Part shown: piece after piece, positions 1 to 7,711 of the stretch | How the letters are laid out: every line of letters starts with the position of its first letter | How positions within the stretch are numbered: the stretch's first letter is position 1 | DNA from: Oscillospiraceae bacterium | GTDB lineage: Bacteria; Bacillota; Clostridia; Oscillospirales; Acutalibacteraceae | Direction of reading: 5' to 3' | Length of the DNA stretch: 16,525 nt | Assembly (NCBI GenBank): GCA_902774165.1 | Contig: CACYHJ010000087.1 | Coordinates: 1,424-17,948, forward strand | Position numbers and translations under genes: made by a program | Notes under the pieces: generated by a model | The model's database searches: none | The model's input: only the letters and a program-made list of their open reading frames with translations | What the model was told of the DNA's origin: nothing

Positions 1-696
1 CAGCCCGGCAACAGAAGGTACGAACGCAACCGAACCGGGAATGCTTCTTCTTGCGGATCCGGCGTTCTTCGAGGCTTCCAGCGCCTCGGCCTCCATCTGA
101 GGGTCAGGCGGCACGGCAGGTTCTTCGGAATAGACCACCTTCAGGTGTTCGACCCCCCGCGCCCGCAGCTCCTTGCGCATCACCCGCGCCAGCGGGCAGA
201 ATGAGGTTTCTGCAATATCCGCAACCTCAAACCGGGTCGGGTCAAGCTTGTTTCCCGCGCCCATGGCGCTGATCACCGGCACCCTCAGACGCTTGCATTC
301 GCAGACAATGGAAAGCTTCGCGCTGACAGTATCCACCGCGTCGATCACATAATCGTAGACGGAAAAATCAAATTCCGAGGCCGTCTGCGGCAGATAAAAC
401 ACAGGGCGCTTTATTACCCTGCAGGATGGATTGATCTGACGGATCCGCGCCTCGGCGGCGTCCACCTTCAGCATGCCCACCGTGTCTGTGACGGCGATGA
501 TCTGCCTGTTGATATTGGAGATATCCACCCGGTCCGCGTCCACAAGGGTGAGCGCCCCGACGCCGGACCGCGCCAGAGCCTCCACGGCATAACCGCCCAC
601 ACCCCCGACGCCGAACACGGCGACGTGAGAGCGTCCCAGTTTTTCTAAAGATTCCGCACCGAGCAGAAGCCCGGTGCGGGAAAATCGTTGGTCCAT
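1..696 (-). CDS. tcdA: tRNA threonylcarbamoyladenosine dehydratase (TcdA/CsdL-type E1-like enzyme), C-terminus beyond window edge
   Basis: The frame is open for 232 codons, from an ATG at 696 to the left edge, so the end of the gene is missing. The ribosome site GGAGG lies 7 nt before the ATG. Seen in the protein: a glycine-rich nucleotide-binding loop VFGVGGVGG (residues 27-35), acidic D53 and D55 after the second strand, the motif NINRQI (61-66) that marks ThiF/MoeB/E1-like adenylating enzymes, and GSVAFVPSVAGL at 221-232. The last motif, with the opening MDQRFSRTGLLLG, is typical of TcdA rather than ThiF or MoeB. Known role of the family: ATP-dependent cyclisation of t6A37 to ct6A in ANN-decoding tRNAs, in the cytoplasm. 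It is the third gene of the transporter-lipoprotein unit, 16 bp after the lipoprotein stop, with no functional link evident. A different E1-like activity cannot be fully excluded without the C-terminus. Confidence 0.87.
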   Translation of the reverse strand, partial: MDQRFSRTGLLLGAESLEKLGRSHVAVFGVGGVGGYAVEALARSGVGALTLVDADRVDISNINRQIIAVTDTVGMLKVDAAEARIRQINPSCRVIKRPVFYLPQTASEFDFSVYDYVIDAVDTVSAKLSIVCECKRLRVPVISAMGAGNKLDPTRFEVADIAETSFCPLARVMRKELRARGVEHLKVVYSEEPAVPPDPQMEAEALEASKNAGSARRSIPGSVAFVPSVAGL

Positions 697-712
697 ATAG
701 AATCCTCCGGTA

Positions 713-1588
713 TTACCCGGCAAATACGATCTCGCAGGATTTTTTGATCCTGCCCTTTTCGGTGGGCTGCCAGCGGTTGCCGAGCGTAATCTCCGCTTCT
801 TTCGCCCCGATGGTGATCTTCTCCATCCCCGTACAGCTGAAAAACGCAAAATCACCGATCTCTCTGATTGACGCGGGAATGGAAATCTCGGTCAGCTTCG
901 TGTCATAGGCGAACGCGTCCTTCCCGATCAATTCGATCTGCGAAGGCATGGTGAAGTTCTGCAGCTCCGCGCAGCGGTGGAACGCCTTTTCCTCGATGCG
1001 GGTGATGCTGTCGGGGAATTCCGTCACATTCACGTAAGAGCACTTGTAAAACGCCTTGGACCGGACAGTTTCAACGCCGTCGGGGATCGCGTACTGCGGC
1101 ATATTCAGCGGGTTGCCTTCCTCGTCATAATCAATGTTGGAAGGCGAGCCGAATTTATCGAACTCAATTCCCTTCGCAGGGGGATAATAGATCAGCGTCT
1201 TGCCGTCCTTCGAGAAGAGTACGCCGTCCACGGCTTTGAACGCCGGGTTCGCGGGGTCGACGACAAATTCGAGAAGGTGCTGATTGTTCGTCATGCCCCA
1301 CTCGCCGATTTCGCTGACATTTTTGCCGATGGTGATTTTCGTCAGCGATTCCGCGTTGCACACGCCGAAATCGAGGATCTTCGTCACAGGCAGCCCGTCC
1401 ACCTCGTCGGGGATCACAAGCTCGGTAATCGTCGTCCGGTCGGTATACCCTTTGACGAAGACCTCCGTATCCGTAATCTCGTAACTGACGCGCACGGCGG
1501 TCATATCCAGCATGCTGCAGCCGGAGAAGCAGCCCGCGAGCAGAAGAAGCGTCAGGGCGAACGCAATCATTCGAACCGTTCTTTTCAT
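713..1588 (-). CDS. BspA-like leucine-rich-repeat (LRR_5) lipoprotein
   Basis: The protein has 291 aa from the ATG at 1588, which has GGAGG 9 nt upstream. An in-frame start 24 nt further up lies inside the transporter gene and lacks such a site. Residues 1-20 form a lipoprotein signal peptide: K2/R3/R6, a hydrophobic core and the lipobox LAGC with the lipidated Cys at about 20. The mature part has repeated units of the BspA type, for example SLTKITIGKNVSEIGEWG near 81-98, EFPDSITRIEEKAFHRC near 190-206, and KLTEISIPASIREIGDFAF near 231-249. LRR_5 proteins are surface proteins often linked to binding of host or matrix molecules. Here I infer only an extracytoplasmic, membrane-anchored binding or scaffold role. 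The ligand is unknown. The start is 4 bp after the transporter stop, so the two are probably translated together, and a partnership with the transporter is possible. Confidence 0.85.
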   Translation of the reverse strand: MKRTVRMIAFALTLLLLAGCFSGCSMLDMTAVRVSYEITDTEVFVKGYTDRTTITELVIPDEVDGLPVTKILDFGVCNAESLTKITIGKNVSEIGEWGMTNNQHLLEFVVDPANPAFKAVDGVLFSKDGKTLIYYPPAKGIEFDKFGSPSNIDYDEEGNPLNMPQYAIPDGVETVRSKAFYKCSYVNVTEFPDSITRIEEKAFHRCAELQNFTMPSQIELIGKDAFAYDTKLTEISIPASIREIGDFAFFSCTGMEKITIGAKEAEITLGNRWQPTEKGRIKKSCEIVFAG

Positions 1589-1592
1589 CGTT

Positions 1593-3317
1593 TTACGCCT
1601 CCTCTCCCGCAAGGACGGGAACCGGTTCTTCCCCGGAAAGTGATTCCCCTCGCTGCGCCGCTTCGCGCTGTGCGATCTCGGCGACGCATCTGTCGTGTTT
1701 CTCTTTCGTCAGGTCATACCAGAAGAACGGGATCGTCGCAATAATCAAGCCGACGATGCCGAGATAAACATAAACGTGCATCGCTTTGGAGAACACCACG
1801 TCGTCAAACAGCACGTCCCAGTCGGAGGTCAGGCCGGCGAGCTTGAGCAGGAACGGCGAGACAAGGCCGAGAAGCGTCGCGACAGGCGTTGTGAACCAGT
1901 CGAAAACATTGACCATGTTGTCGGCGCGCTGGCCGGTTTTCCACTGATGGTAGTCAAGCGCGTCCGCCATGAGCCCGTCGGTAATGCCGTTGCAGCCGGC
2001 GGACAGCGCAGAGCGCAGGAAAATAAACAGCATCAGGATCGGCACGCTGTTGCCGTTGTTCAGGCCCAGCAGATAACCCGCCGTGATCAGCGCCCACGCA
2101 AGACGCATAAACAGGATCACGTTTCGTTTCTCAAAGCGTTTGACAAGCCACGGCGTGGAAAGATTGCCCACAACGCTCGTGATACCGGCGATGCTGGCGA
2201 TGCCCACGATCCACTCGATGCGCAGAGAATAGACGAGGGCGTAATTGATGACGCCGTCGGCGATCGCGTTCCAAAGGCCGAAGCAAACGGTGAGCTTGAT
2301 GATCCAGAAATACTTGTTTTTCAGAATTTGTTTTGCGCTCTTGCCGAACTCCACCTTGGGCGACGCGTCTCTGTTTTCGGCGACTCTTTCCTTTACGCCG
2401 ATGATGAAAAAGCCCATGCCGGCGCTGATGACCGCAAGGATCGGCACGAAAATCTGATAGGAGCGGATGTCAAGATAACCGCCGGTATAACCGATCATAA
2501 TGGGGTAGATAATACGGAAGATCGACCGCAGGAAGCCGAGGAAGATCGCGCCGATGGAATAATATTTCTGCCGCTCCACGGAATTGGGGGTGATCAGGGC
2601 GACGATGGCCTTTGGATTGTCCTGATACAGTGCGGAAAACCTTGTGCGAAGCGTGAAAAGGAAATGCAGGACTACGAGCTTCGTCGTGTAGTCCAGCGTT
2701 CTGGGCACGAAGGGGATGATGGCGGTGATGATCGTGATCGGGATTCCGTACGCCACCAGGAAGGGTTTATATCTGCCGTATTTGCGGCAGAACTTTTTGC
2801 GCAGGAACCAGTTGACAAGACCGCCGACGCCTGTGATCACGAGAATATTCGCAACAATCTGCGGCAAACCCTTGATAATCGATTCAAAGGGCTCGGAGGG
2901 GATAAAATAGAATCCGACGCCGATCAGCGCGCAGGCAATAAACGCGATGCGGGCGGTTCTCGCCTTGTCGGAATCGAGATGGCCGAGATTTTCAAAGATC
3001 GTCATCGAGATCGACTCAATATAGAGCGTGACGTATTTCACGATCAGGGCGATCACGGTGATGATTGTGAAATCGAGCATTTTGATTTCAAAAATCGAAC
3101 CGCAGAGCCATCCCGCGGTAAACGCGACCGTATCGCTGCAAATGAACGTAAAGCCGCACACGCCCATGATGCCGAGACAGTAGAACATGAATTCCTTGAT
3201 GCTCGTATACTCGCCGGGTCTGGGCTTGTTCCAGTTCTCTTTCAAACCGATCAACGCGTCGGCGGCTTTCTGTGTCAACGGTTTTTTTTCTGAAGCCGTT
3301 TTTTCTTTCGCTGCCAT
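1593..3317 (-). CDS. MFS transporter, glycoside-pentoside-hexuronide:cation symporter (GPH/MelB-like) type
   Basis: The protein has 574 aa from the ATG at 3317, with GGAGG 5 nt upstream. A GTG 12 nt earlier overlaps the ribosome site and is rejected. About 12 hydrophobic membrane segments lie between residues 45 and 550, with a Lys-rich cytoplasmic N-terminus and a charged C-terminal tail. The segment near QRADNMVNVFDWFTTP and the general layout resemble the MFS_2/GPH group, whose members import melibiose, xylosides or glucuronides with Na+ or H+. The substrate cannot be read from the sequence. A sugar is an inference from the family and from the GH51 and sugar-isomerase genes elsewhere in the window. 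At 574 aa it is longer than typical MelB (about 470), mostly through the tails and loops. It is first in the unit, followed at 4 bp by the LRR lipoprotein and then tcdA. Two promoters and a palindrome precede it. Confidence 0.82.
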   Translation of the reverse strand: MAAKEKTASEKKPLTQKAADALIGLKENWNKPRPGEYTSIKEFMFYCLGIMGVCGFTFICSDTVAFTAGWLCGSIFEIKMLDFTIITVIALIVKYVTLYIESISMTIFENLGHLDSDKARTARIAFIACALIGVGFYFIPSEPFESIIKGLPQIVANILVITGVGGLVNWFLRKKFCRKYGRYKPFLVAYGIPITIITAIIPFVPRTLDYTTKLVVLHFLFTLRTRFSALYQDNPKAIVALITPNSVERQKYYSIGAIFLGFLRSIFRIIYPIMIGYTGGYLDIRSYQIFVPILAVISAGMGFFIIGVKERVAENRDASPKVEFGKSAKQILKNKYFWIIKLTVCFGLWNAIADGVINYALVYSLRIEWIVGIASIAGITSVVGNLSTPWLVKRFEKRNVILFMRLAWALITAGYLLGLNNGNSVPILMLFIFLRSALSAGCNGITDGLMADALDYHQWKTGQRADNMVNVFDWFTTPVATLLGLVSPFLLKLAGLTSDWDVLFDDVVFSKAMHVYVYLGIVGLIIATIPFFWYDLTKEKHDRCVAEIAQREAAQRGESLSGEEPVPVLAGEEA

Positions 3318-3339
3318 ACATACCTCCACAATGATTACT

Positions 3340-3364
3340 TCCGATCGGAGCCAAAGCCCCGATC
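3340..3364. promoter_or_regulatory. Palindrome/inverted repeat in the leader of the transporter gene
   Basis: TCCGATCGGA at 3340-3349 is a perfect 10-bp palindrome. Its half CCGATC recurs at 3359-3364, so a 6-bp stem with a 10-nt loop (3343-3364) can also form in the RNA. It lies between the promoters and the ribosome site. It could be a repressor operator or a leader hairpin. No regulator can be named. Confidence 0.35.
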
Positions 3365-3382
3365 CTGATTCATTATTCTGTA

Positions 3383-3411
3383 ATTATACATCTTCTCCAA
3401 TTAATTTTCAA
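3383..3411 (-). promoter_or_regulatory. Sigma-A promoter P1 (proximal) of the transporter unit
   Basis: On the minus strand, TTGAAA (3411-3406) and TATAAT (3388-3383) are separated by 17 nt. The -10 is a perfect match and the -35 matches 5 of 6 positions. The predicted RNA start near 3376 gives a leader of about 58 nt before the transporter ATG. Confidence 0.75.
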
Positions 3412-3425
3412 TATCAAACAGAGAT

Positions 3426-3453
3426 ATTGTATATATTTTTACCAAATTGTCAA
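3426..3453 (-). promoter_or_regulatory. Sigma-A promoter P2 (distal) of the transporter unit
   Basis: On the minus strand, TTGACA (3453-3448, perfect) and TACAAT (3431-3426) are separated by 16 nt. It begins just past the terminator of the rpmE-rpoD unit, so the transporter unit appears transcriptionally independent. It is in tandem with P1, about 43 bp apart. Confidence 0.62.
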
Positions 3454-3463
3454 TTCAGGTCAT

Positions 3464-3491
3464 AAAAAAACCGCCGGAATCCGACGGTTTT
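3464..3491 (-). terminator. Rho-independent terminator of the rpmE-dnaG-rpoD unit
   Basis: On the minus strand, AAAACCGTCGGA and its partner ending CGGTTTT form a stem of about 10 bp with one mismatch and a 3-nt loop. A run of seven T follows (3470-3464). It begins 4 nt after the stop of the YkgJ-like gene. No plus-strand gene reads into it. Confidence 0.85.
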
Positions 3492-3494
3492 CCT

Positions 3495-3968
3495 TTAATT
3501 TAAAAGATTTGACAATTGTTTGATTTCAAGATATTCCTCAGTTTTTTCCGACAGATATTCCCGCAGCGCCGCCGACTCGCAGAGAACCGCCGCGCTGCGT
3601 CTGACCGCAGCGGCAAAGGACGGGAGCAGCTTCGCCTTTGCGATCGGGCAGACGGGAACCGCGCGAAGATCGTTCGCCGCCTCGATCCGCAGCCTCCCGT
3701 TCTCCTCAAAGACAAGCGGAACCATCGGGAAGATCATGCAGGCGTAAGGTCTTTGCTTCCGGTCGCACGAGCCGCGGCAGACGAAGATCCCGTTTTCGAC
3801 GGAGCCGAAGCCGGACATTCCGCAGGCCTCCGTCTCCCCGGGCAGAAGCTCCATCCCCAGACCGTCCCCGGTGCAGCACCGCGCGCCGCAGAGCTTTCCG
3901 CAATCCGAAGGCAGCGGGGTGACGGAAGCGACCATGGATTTTGCGCGAAGAATGATTTCTCTGCTCAT
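3495..3968 (-). CDS. Cysteine-rich YkgJ/FliB-like putative metal-binding protein
   Basis: The protein has 157 aa and ten cysteines. An N-terminal cluster, C23, C27, C31 and C32 (SDCGKLCGARCC), is followed by GMELLPGE, then C49, C64, C68, and C77 within RPYACMIFP, then C107 and C130. The pattern (clustered CxxxCxxxCC, then a later Cys next to RPxxC and FP) resembles the YkgJ/FliB-like zinc- or iron-chelating families (older name UPF0153). The exact family was not checked, and the reaction is unknown. There is no membrane segment, so it is probably cytoplasmic and may hold an Fe-S cluster. The ATG overlaps the stop of the HAD gene by 4 bp (ATGA), so translation is coupled. It is the last gene before the terminator. 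Confidence 0.68.
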   Translation of the reverse strand: MSREIILRAKSMVASVTPLPSDCGKLCGARCCTGDGLGMELLPGETEACGMSGFGSVENGIFVCRGSCDRKQRPYACMIFPMVPLVFEENGRLRIEAANDLRAVPVCPIAKAKLLPSFAAAVRRSAAVLCESAALREYLSEKTEEYLEIKQLSNLLN

Positions 3969-4762
3969 AGAATACCGTCCAGAAGCTCGATGACGTTGGC
4001 AACGGCGCCCTCGTCGTTTGATCTGACGACGTAATCCGCCGCCGCAAGGGCTTCCTCGCTGCCGTTGGCGGGCACGAAGCCGTACCGGGCGGCTTTGAGC
4101 ATGTCCACGTCGTTATACCCGTCGCCGACGGCAAAGGTCCGCTCACGCGGCACGCCCAGCGCATCCGCCAGCCGGAAGAGCCCGGAGCCCTTGTTCACGC
4201 CTTTTTTCAAAATCTCGACAAACCCGCCGGAGGTAGGAAGAAACGACGGATCGTCGCCGAACTTCCGGACAAACTCCTGCACTGCCCGACTGTGCTCCCC
4301 CGCGTCCAGCATGATCTTGATCCACGGACCCTGTGCTTCCTGCACGGAGGAAATCTGAATGAACTTCAGATACTGGGAAGTAAAATGATGATGAGTTTTG
4401 TCGCTCATATGGATCGCGTAGATCTTGTCGGCGGAATACAGCTCGATGCTCATTTCCGGAAACGCCCTGCTCAGCGCGTCAACCAGCGGGATTCCTTCCG
4501 CTCCGATCGCGTCGGCAAACACGTAGTCCCCCTTCGTATAATCATAGGCGGCAGCGCCGTTGCCCAGAAGGACCGGCGCGTTTATGTACGCGGGATCAAA
4601 GGCCCGGAAGCCCTGTTGAATCCTGCCGGTACAGACGGTAAAATACCCGCCCTCGGCGATATAATACCGGATCGCTTCGACAACCTCGGCAGGGACGACG
4701 CCCTCATTGTTGTAAAGCGTCCCGTCATAGTCGCTGGCAATCAGACAGTTACGGAATTTCAT
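3965..4762 (-). CDS. Cof-type HAD-superfamily (IIB) phosphatase
   Basis: The protein has 265 aa, the usual length for the Cof/YidA group. Motif I is DYDGT with nucleophile D11 and acid/base D13, motif II is T45 in CTGR, motif III is K191 in VNKG, and motif IV is GDGYNDVDM with D214 and D218 binding Mg2+. The cap domain between about 85 and 185 is of the IIB kind. Members dephosphorylate sugar phosphates, flavin or pyridoxal phosphates. The substrate here cannot be stated. The start is 6 bp after the rpoD stop and lacks a clear Shine-Dalgarno sequence, which suggests re-initiation by ribosomes that finish rpoD. The end overlaps the YkgJ-like gene. Its place behind rpoD is probably transcriptional convenience. 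Confidence 0.88.
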   Translation of the reverse strand: MKFRNCLIASDYDGTLYNNEGVVPAEVVEAIRYYIAEGGYFTVCTGRIQQGFRAFDPAYINAPVLLGNGAAAYDYTKGDYVFADAIGAEGIPLVDALSRAFPEMSIELYSADKIYAIHMSDKTHHHFTSQYLKFIQISSVQEAQGPWIKIMLDAGEHSRAVQEFVRKFGDDPSFLPTSGGFVEILKKGVNKGSGLFRLADALGVPRERTFAVGDGYNDVDMLKAARYGFVPANGSEEALAAADYVVRSNDEGAVANVIELLDGIL

Positions 4763-4768
4763 AGCGGA

Positions 4769-5863
4769 TCAATCAAGGAAGTCTCTGAGTTTTTTGCTGC
4801 GCTGCGGATGACGGAGCTTGCGAAGCGCCTTCGCCTCGATCTGGCGGATCCGCTCTCTCGTGACGTCGAACACCTTGCCCACCTCTTCAAGCGTCCTGGG
4901 ATGGCCGTCCTCCAGCCCGAACCGCAGGGTCAGCACCTTCGCCTCCCGGGGAGTCAGGGTTTTCAGTACCGCGTTGAGCTGTTCTTTGAGCAGCAACTGG
5001 GATGCGGCGTCCTGAGGCGCCAGCGCCTCGTCATCGGGGATAAAATCGCCCAGATGACTGTCCTCTTCCTCGCCGATGGGCGTTTCCAGCGACACGGGAT
5101 CCTGCGAGACGCGCAGCACCTCGCGGACCTTTTCGACGGACATATCGGTTTCCCGCGCGATCTCTTCATCCGTCGGCTCTTTACCGTTCTTGTGAAGCAG
5201 CGCGCTGTTGGCCTTTTTTACTTTATTGATCGTCTCGACCATATGCACCGGGATGCGGATGGTTCTGGCCTGATCGGCGATCGCCCTGGTGATCGCCTGA
5301 CGGATCCACCACGTAGCGTAGGTCGAGAACTTGAAGCCCTTGCTGTAATCGAATTTTTCCACCGCCTTGATCAGCCCGAGGTTGCCCTCCTGAATCAGAT
5401 CCAGGAACGAAAGGCCTCTGCCTCCGTAACGTTTGGCGATGCTGACCACAAGACGCAGGTTCGCCTCCTCCAGGCGGCGCTTCGCTGCAGGGTCGTCCTC
5501 ATTCTTGATCCGGACGGCGAGGTCGATTTCCTCCTCCGGCGTCAAAAGCGGCACCTTGCCGATCTCCTTGAGATAGACCTTCACCGGGTCGTCAACAACG
5601 ATATTCTGACTGTCGCCGTCGTCGTCGTCCGCGTAATCCTTGTCGATTTTGGTATCAAAACTCAGGTTCTCCAGAGAAAGCTGAGACATATCGTCAATAA
5701 TCTGGATATTATTTGCCTCGAGCATTTCATACAGCTTGTCAACGTCGACAAGGTCCTCGCTCTCCAGCGCCCGGTCGATCTCCTGTGCCGTCAATTTGCC
5801 GCCGGCCGCCTTTCCTTTTTCGATCAGAGCCCTGAAGCCGCTTTTTCTTTCTGTACTTTCCAT
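4769..5863 (-). CDS. rpoD: RNA polymerase primary sigma factor RpoD/SigA
   Basis: The 364-aa protein matches the SigA size of Gram-positive bacteria and lacks the long non-conserved insert of enterobacterial sigma-70. In order: a region 1.1-like N-terminus (about 10-60), an acidic linker (75-92), region 1.2 starting [11 protein letters not shown] (92-102), region 2.2 [19 protein letters not shown] (154-172), regions 2.3-2.4 from [17 protein letters not shown] (179-195) to [10 protein letters not shown] (201-210), region 3 (about 215-290), and region 4.2 with the helix-turn-helix [20 protein letters not shown] (324-343). The N-terminal SigA-type region and the complete 2.4 and 4.2 regions make it the housekeeping sigma, recognising TTGACA/TATAAT. 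This fits the promoters found in this window. The ribosome site GAGGG is 6 nt before the ATG. It follows dnaG by 34 bp, the classic macromolecular-synthesis pairing. Confidence 0.97.
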   Translation of the reverse strand: MESTERKSGFRALIEKGKAAGGKLTAQEIDRALESEDLVDVDKLYEMLEANNIQIIDDMSQLSLENLSFDTKIDKDYADDDDGDSQNIVVDDPVKVYLKEIGKVPLLTPEEEIDLAVRIKNEDDPAAKRRLEEANLRLVVSIAKRYGGRGLSFLDLIQEGNLGLIKAVEKFDYSKGFKFSTYATWWIRQAITRAIADQARTIRIPVHMVETINKVKKANSALLHKNGKEPTDEEIARETDMSVEKVREVLRVSQDPVSLETPIGEEEDSHLGDFIPDDEALAPQDAASQLLLKEQLNAVLKTLTPREAKVLTLRFGLEDGHPRTLEEVGKVFDVTRERIRQIEAKALRKLRHPQRSKKLRDFLD

Positions 5864-5897
5864 ATAAATCCCTCACAGATTACCGCGCAGGCGGCAA

Positions 5898-7646
5898 TTA
5901 TTTGATATTCCTGAACGCCTCCATATAATCGGCGTCATTCAGCTTTCCCACATCCGCCGGCTCCGCGCCGGCGTCTTCCTTCATTTTTCTGATGCAGGAA
6001 AGACATTCTTCCGGCGTGTTGGCAAGCACGATTCCCGGGTTCGTCAACGCGGAGACGTGCCCCATCTCCTCGTCGGAGAAAAACTGGGCAAACGTGTGCA
6101 GATCCGCGGGATATTCCGTCCCGCTGCGCTCCATGATCTCCGAAAAGATCCTGCCGTTGAGCGCAGAGGCAAAATCCTCGCTGCGTACCATATCCTCGAT
6201 CTGCCGACAGAAATCCGGATTTCGGAACAGGCTTGAAAGGAGCAGTTCCTCCGCCTTTTTTCTGCCGGGCGTCACGCCGTCGGGATAAAATGCGGTTCGT
6301 TGTTTTTCCGTGGTTTCCCGTATGATTCTGTCAAGCTGCGCCTTTTCGTCCTTCCGGCGGTTCCGGCGCCGCTCGTGTTCAACCTGCTGCGTCAGCGACT
6401 CTTTGCCGACGCCCGCCTCGGACGCCACTGCGGAGATATAAACCTCCCGCTCGACGGGATTGGGCAAAGACGCGAGCACCTTCACCGCGGCGTTCACATA
6501 ATTCAGCCGATCGTTGTTGACGGAAAGATCAAGCCCGCTTTTTGCTTCGCTGAGCCGGAATTCTGTATCATTCAGCGCGTCGCTCAACAGCCTGCGCATA
6601 TAATCCGGCCCGTTCTTTTTCAGAATTTCGTCCGGGTCTTTTCCGCCCGCCAGATGGATCACCCTGATTTTTACGTTGACCCTGCTCAGAATCCCGATGG
6701 CTCTGTTTGCCGCGGTCTGACCTGCGCCGTCCGCGTCGTAACAGAGATAAATCTCTTCCGCATAACGGGAGAGCAGGTTCGCCTGACTGTCGGTCAGCGC
6801 GGTGCCAAGGCCCGCCACCGTATTGACAAAACCGTACTGGTGCATGGAAATAACGTCCATATATCCCTCACACAGAATCAGTTTTTTCTCTGAATTGTTC
6901 TTTGCGAAATTGAGCGCGAAGATCTTGCTGCCTTTCTTGTAAACGACCGTATCCTTGGTGTTGTAGTACTTGGGTTTTGAATCGTCCATGACCCTGCCGC
7001 CGAAGCCGATCACGTCCCCGTTCAGATCAATGATCGGAAACATGACCCGGTTGCGGAAGGTGTCGTAATACGTTCCACGCTGACTTTTTTTCACCAGATC
7101 CGCTTGAAGAAGCTCGTCGTCGCGAAAGCCCTTTGCGTTCAGATGCGTCTTGAGGCTTGTCCACTCATTCGGCGCGAAGCCGAGACCGAAGCGGCCCACT
7201 GTGGCAGGGCTCAGACCTCTGGCGTAAAGATACTCAAGACCTTCCTTTCCTTTTTCGTTTTTCAGACATTCAAAGTAAAACCTCGCAGCCTCACGATTGG
7301 CGGAGAGCACCCTGCGCCGAAGCTTATCCATACCGTCGTCATAGTTGTTATCGGGCATACGGAGCCCGGCCCTGTCGGCGAGAAGCTTCACGGCGTCGTA
7401 AAAGCTGAGATTCTGTATGTTTTTGATAAATGTGATCACGTCGCCGCCGGTGCCGCAGCCGAAGCAGTGATAGCTCTGACTCTCGGTATACACAAAGAAC
7501 GACGGCGTTTTTTCACCGTGAAACGGACACAGCCCCTGCAGGAGCCTGCCGCTGCGGCGAAGCCGGACGTAAGGAGCGATGGTCGATTCAATATCGTTTT
7601 TATCTCTGACCTGACGAAGAAAATCTTCGCTGAACCGCATCGCCAA
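5898..7646 (-). CDS. dnaG: DNA primase DnaG
   Basis: The protein has 582 aa, near the usual 590-600. It synthesises RNA primers for DNA replication together with the replicative helicase. The N-terminal CHC2 zinc domain has C40, H43, C61 and C64. The catalytic TOPRIM core holds E260 in LILCEGYMD and the acidic pair D304 and D306 in CYDADGAG. The last 150 or so residues would be the helicase-binding domain. Start choice: AGGAGG lies 8 nt before a TTG at 7646 and 14 nt before the ATG at 7640, so I keep the TTG. The difference is only two residues (numbering uses the TTG). It lies 65 bp after the dGTPase-like gene and 34 bp before rpoD, probably on one transcript. Confidence 0.96.
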   Translation of the reverse strand: MAMRFSEDFLRQVRDKNDIESTIAPYVRLRRSGRLLQGLCPFHGEKTPSFFVYTESQSYHCFGCGTGGDVITFIKNIQNLSFYDAVKLLADRAGLRMPDNNYDDGMDKLRRRVLSANREAARFYFECLKNEKGKEGLEYLYARGLSPATVGRFGLGFAPNEWTSLKTHLNAKGFRDDELLQADLVKKSQRGTYYDTFRNRVMFPIIDLNGDVIGFGGRVMDDSKPKYYNTKDTVVYKKGSKIFALNFAKNNSEKKLILCEGYMDVISMHQYGFVNTVAGLGTALTDSQANLLSRYAEEIYLCYDADGAGQTAANRAIGILSRVNVKIRVIHLAGGKDPDEILKKNGPDYMRRLLSDALNDTEFRLSEAKSGLDLSVNNDRLNYVNAAVKVLASLPNPVEREVYISAVASEAGVGKESLTQQVEHERRRNRRKDEKAQLDRIIRETTEKQRTAFYPDGVTPGRKKAEELLLSSLFRNPDFCRQIEDMVRSEDFASALNGRIFSEIMERSGTEYPADLHTFAQFFSDEEMGHVSALTNPGIVLANTPEECLSCIRKMKEDAGAEPADVGKLNDADYMEAFRNIK

Positions 7647-7682
7647 TCTTATGTCCTCCTATCTGATATTTTTTCGCCCGAT

Positions 7683-7703
7683 CCGCACGCCCGAATTGTG
7701 CGG
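7683..7703 (-). other. Hairpin in the gap between the dGTPase-like gene and dnaG
   Basis: CCGCAC (7683-7688) and GTGCGG (7698-7703) form a 6-bp GC-rich stem with a 9-nt loop. On the minus strand an A-run, not a T-run, follows, so it is not a standard terminator. It could be an RNA-processing or stability element upstream of dnaG, but this is only inference. Confidence 0.3.
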
Positions 7704-7711
7704 TGTTGCCC

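Noticed and set aside
51..272. Short plus-strand frame inside the tcdA region
   Set aside because: Antisense to the TcdA reading frame, which is uninterrupted and carries family motifs.
1695..3293. 532-codon open frame on the plus strand opposite the transporter
   Set aside because: It is antisense to a clear membrane protein. Its product is a low-complexity run of charged residues (D, R, E, H) with no recognisable domain, as expected from a mirrored GC-rich gene.
4292..5905. 537-codon open frame on the plus strand opposite rpoD and the start of the HAD gene
   Set aside because: Fully antisense to conserved rpoD. No ribosome site and no known motif.
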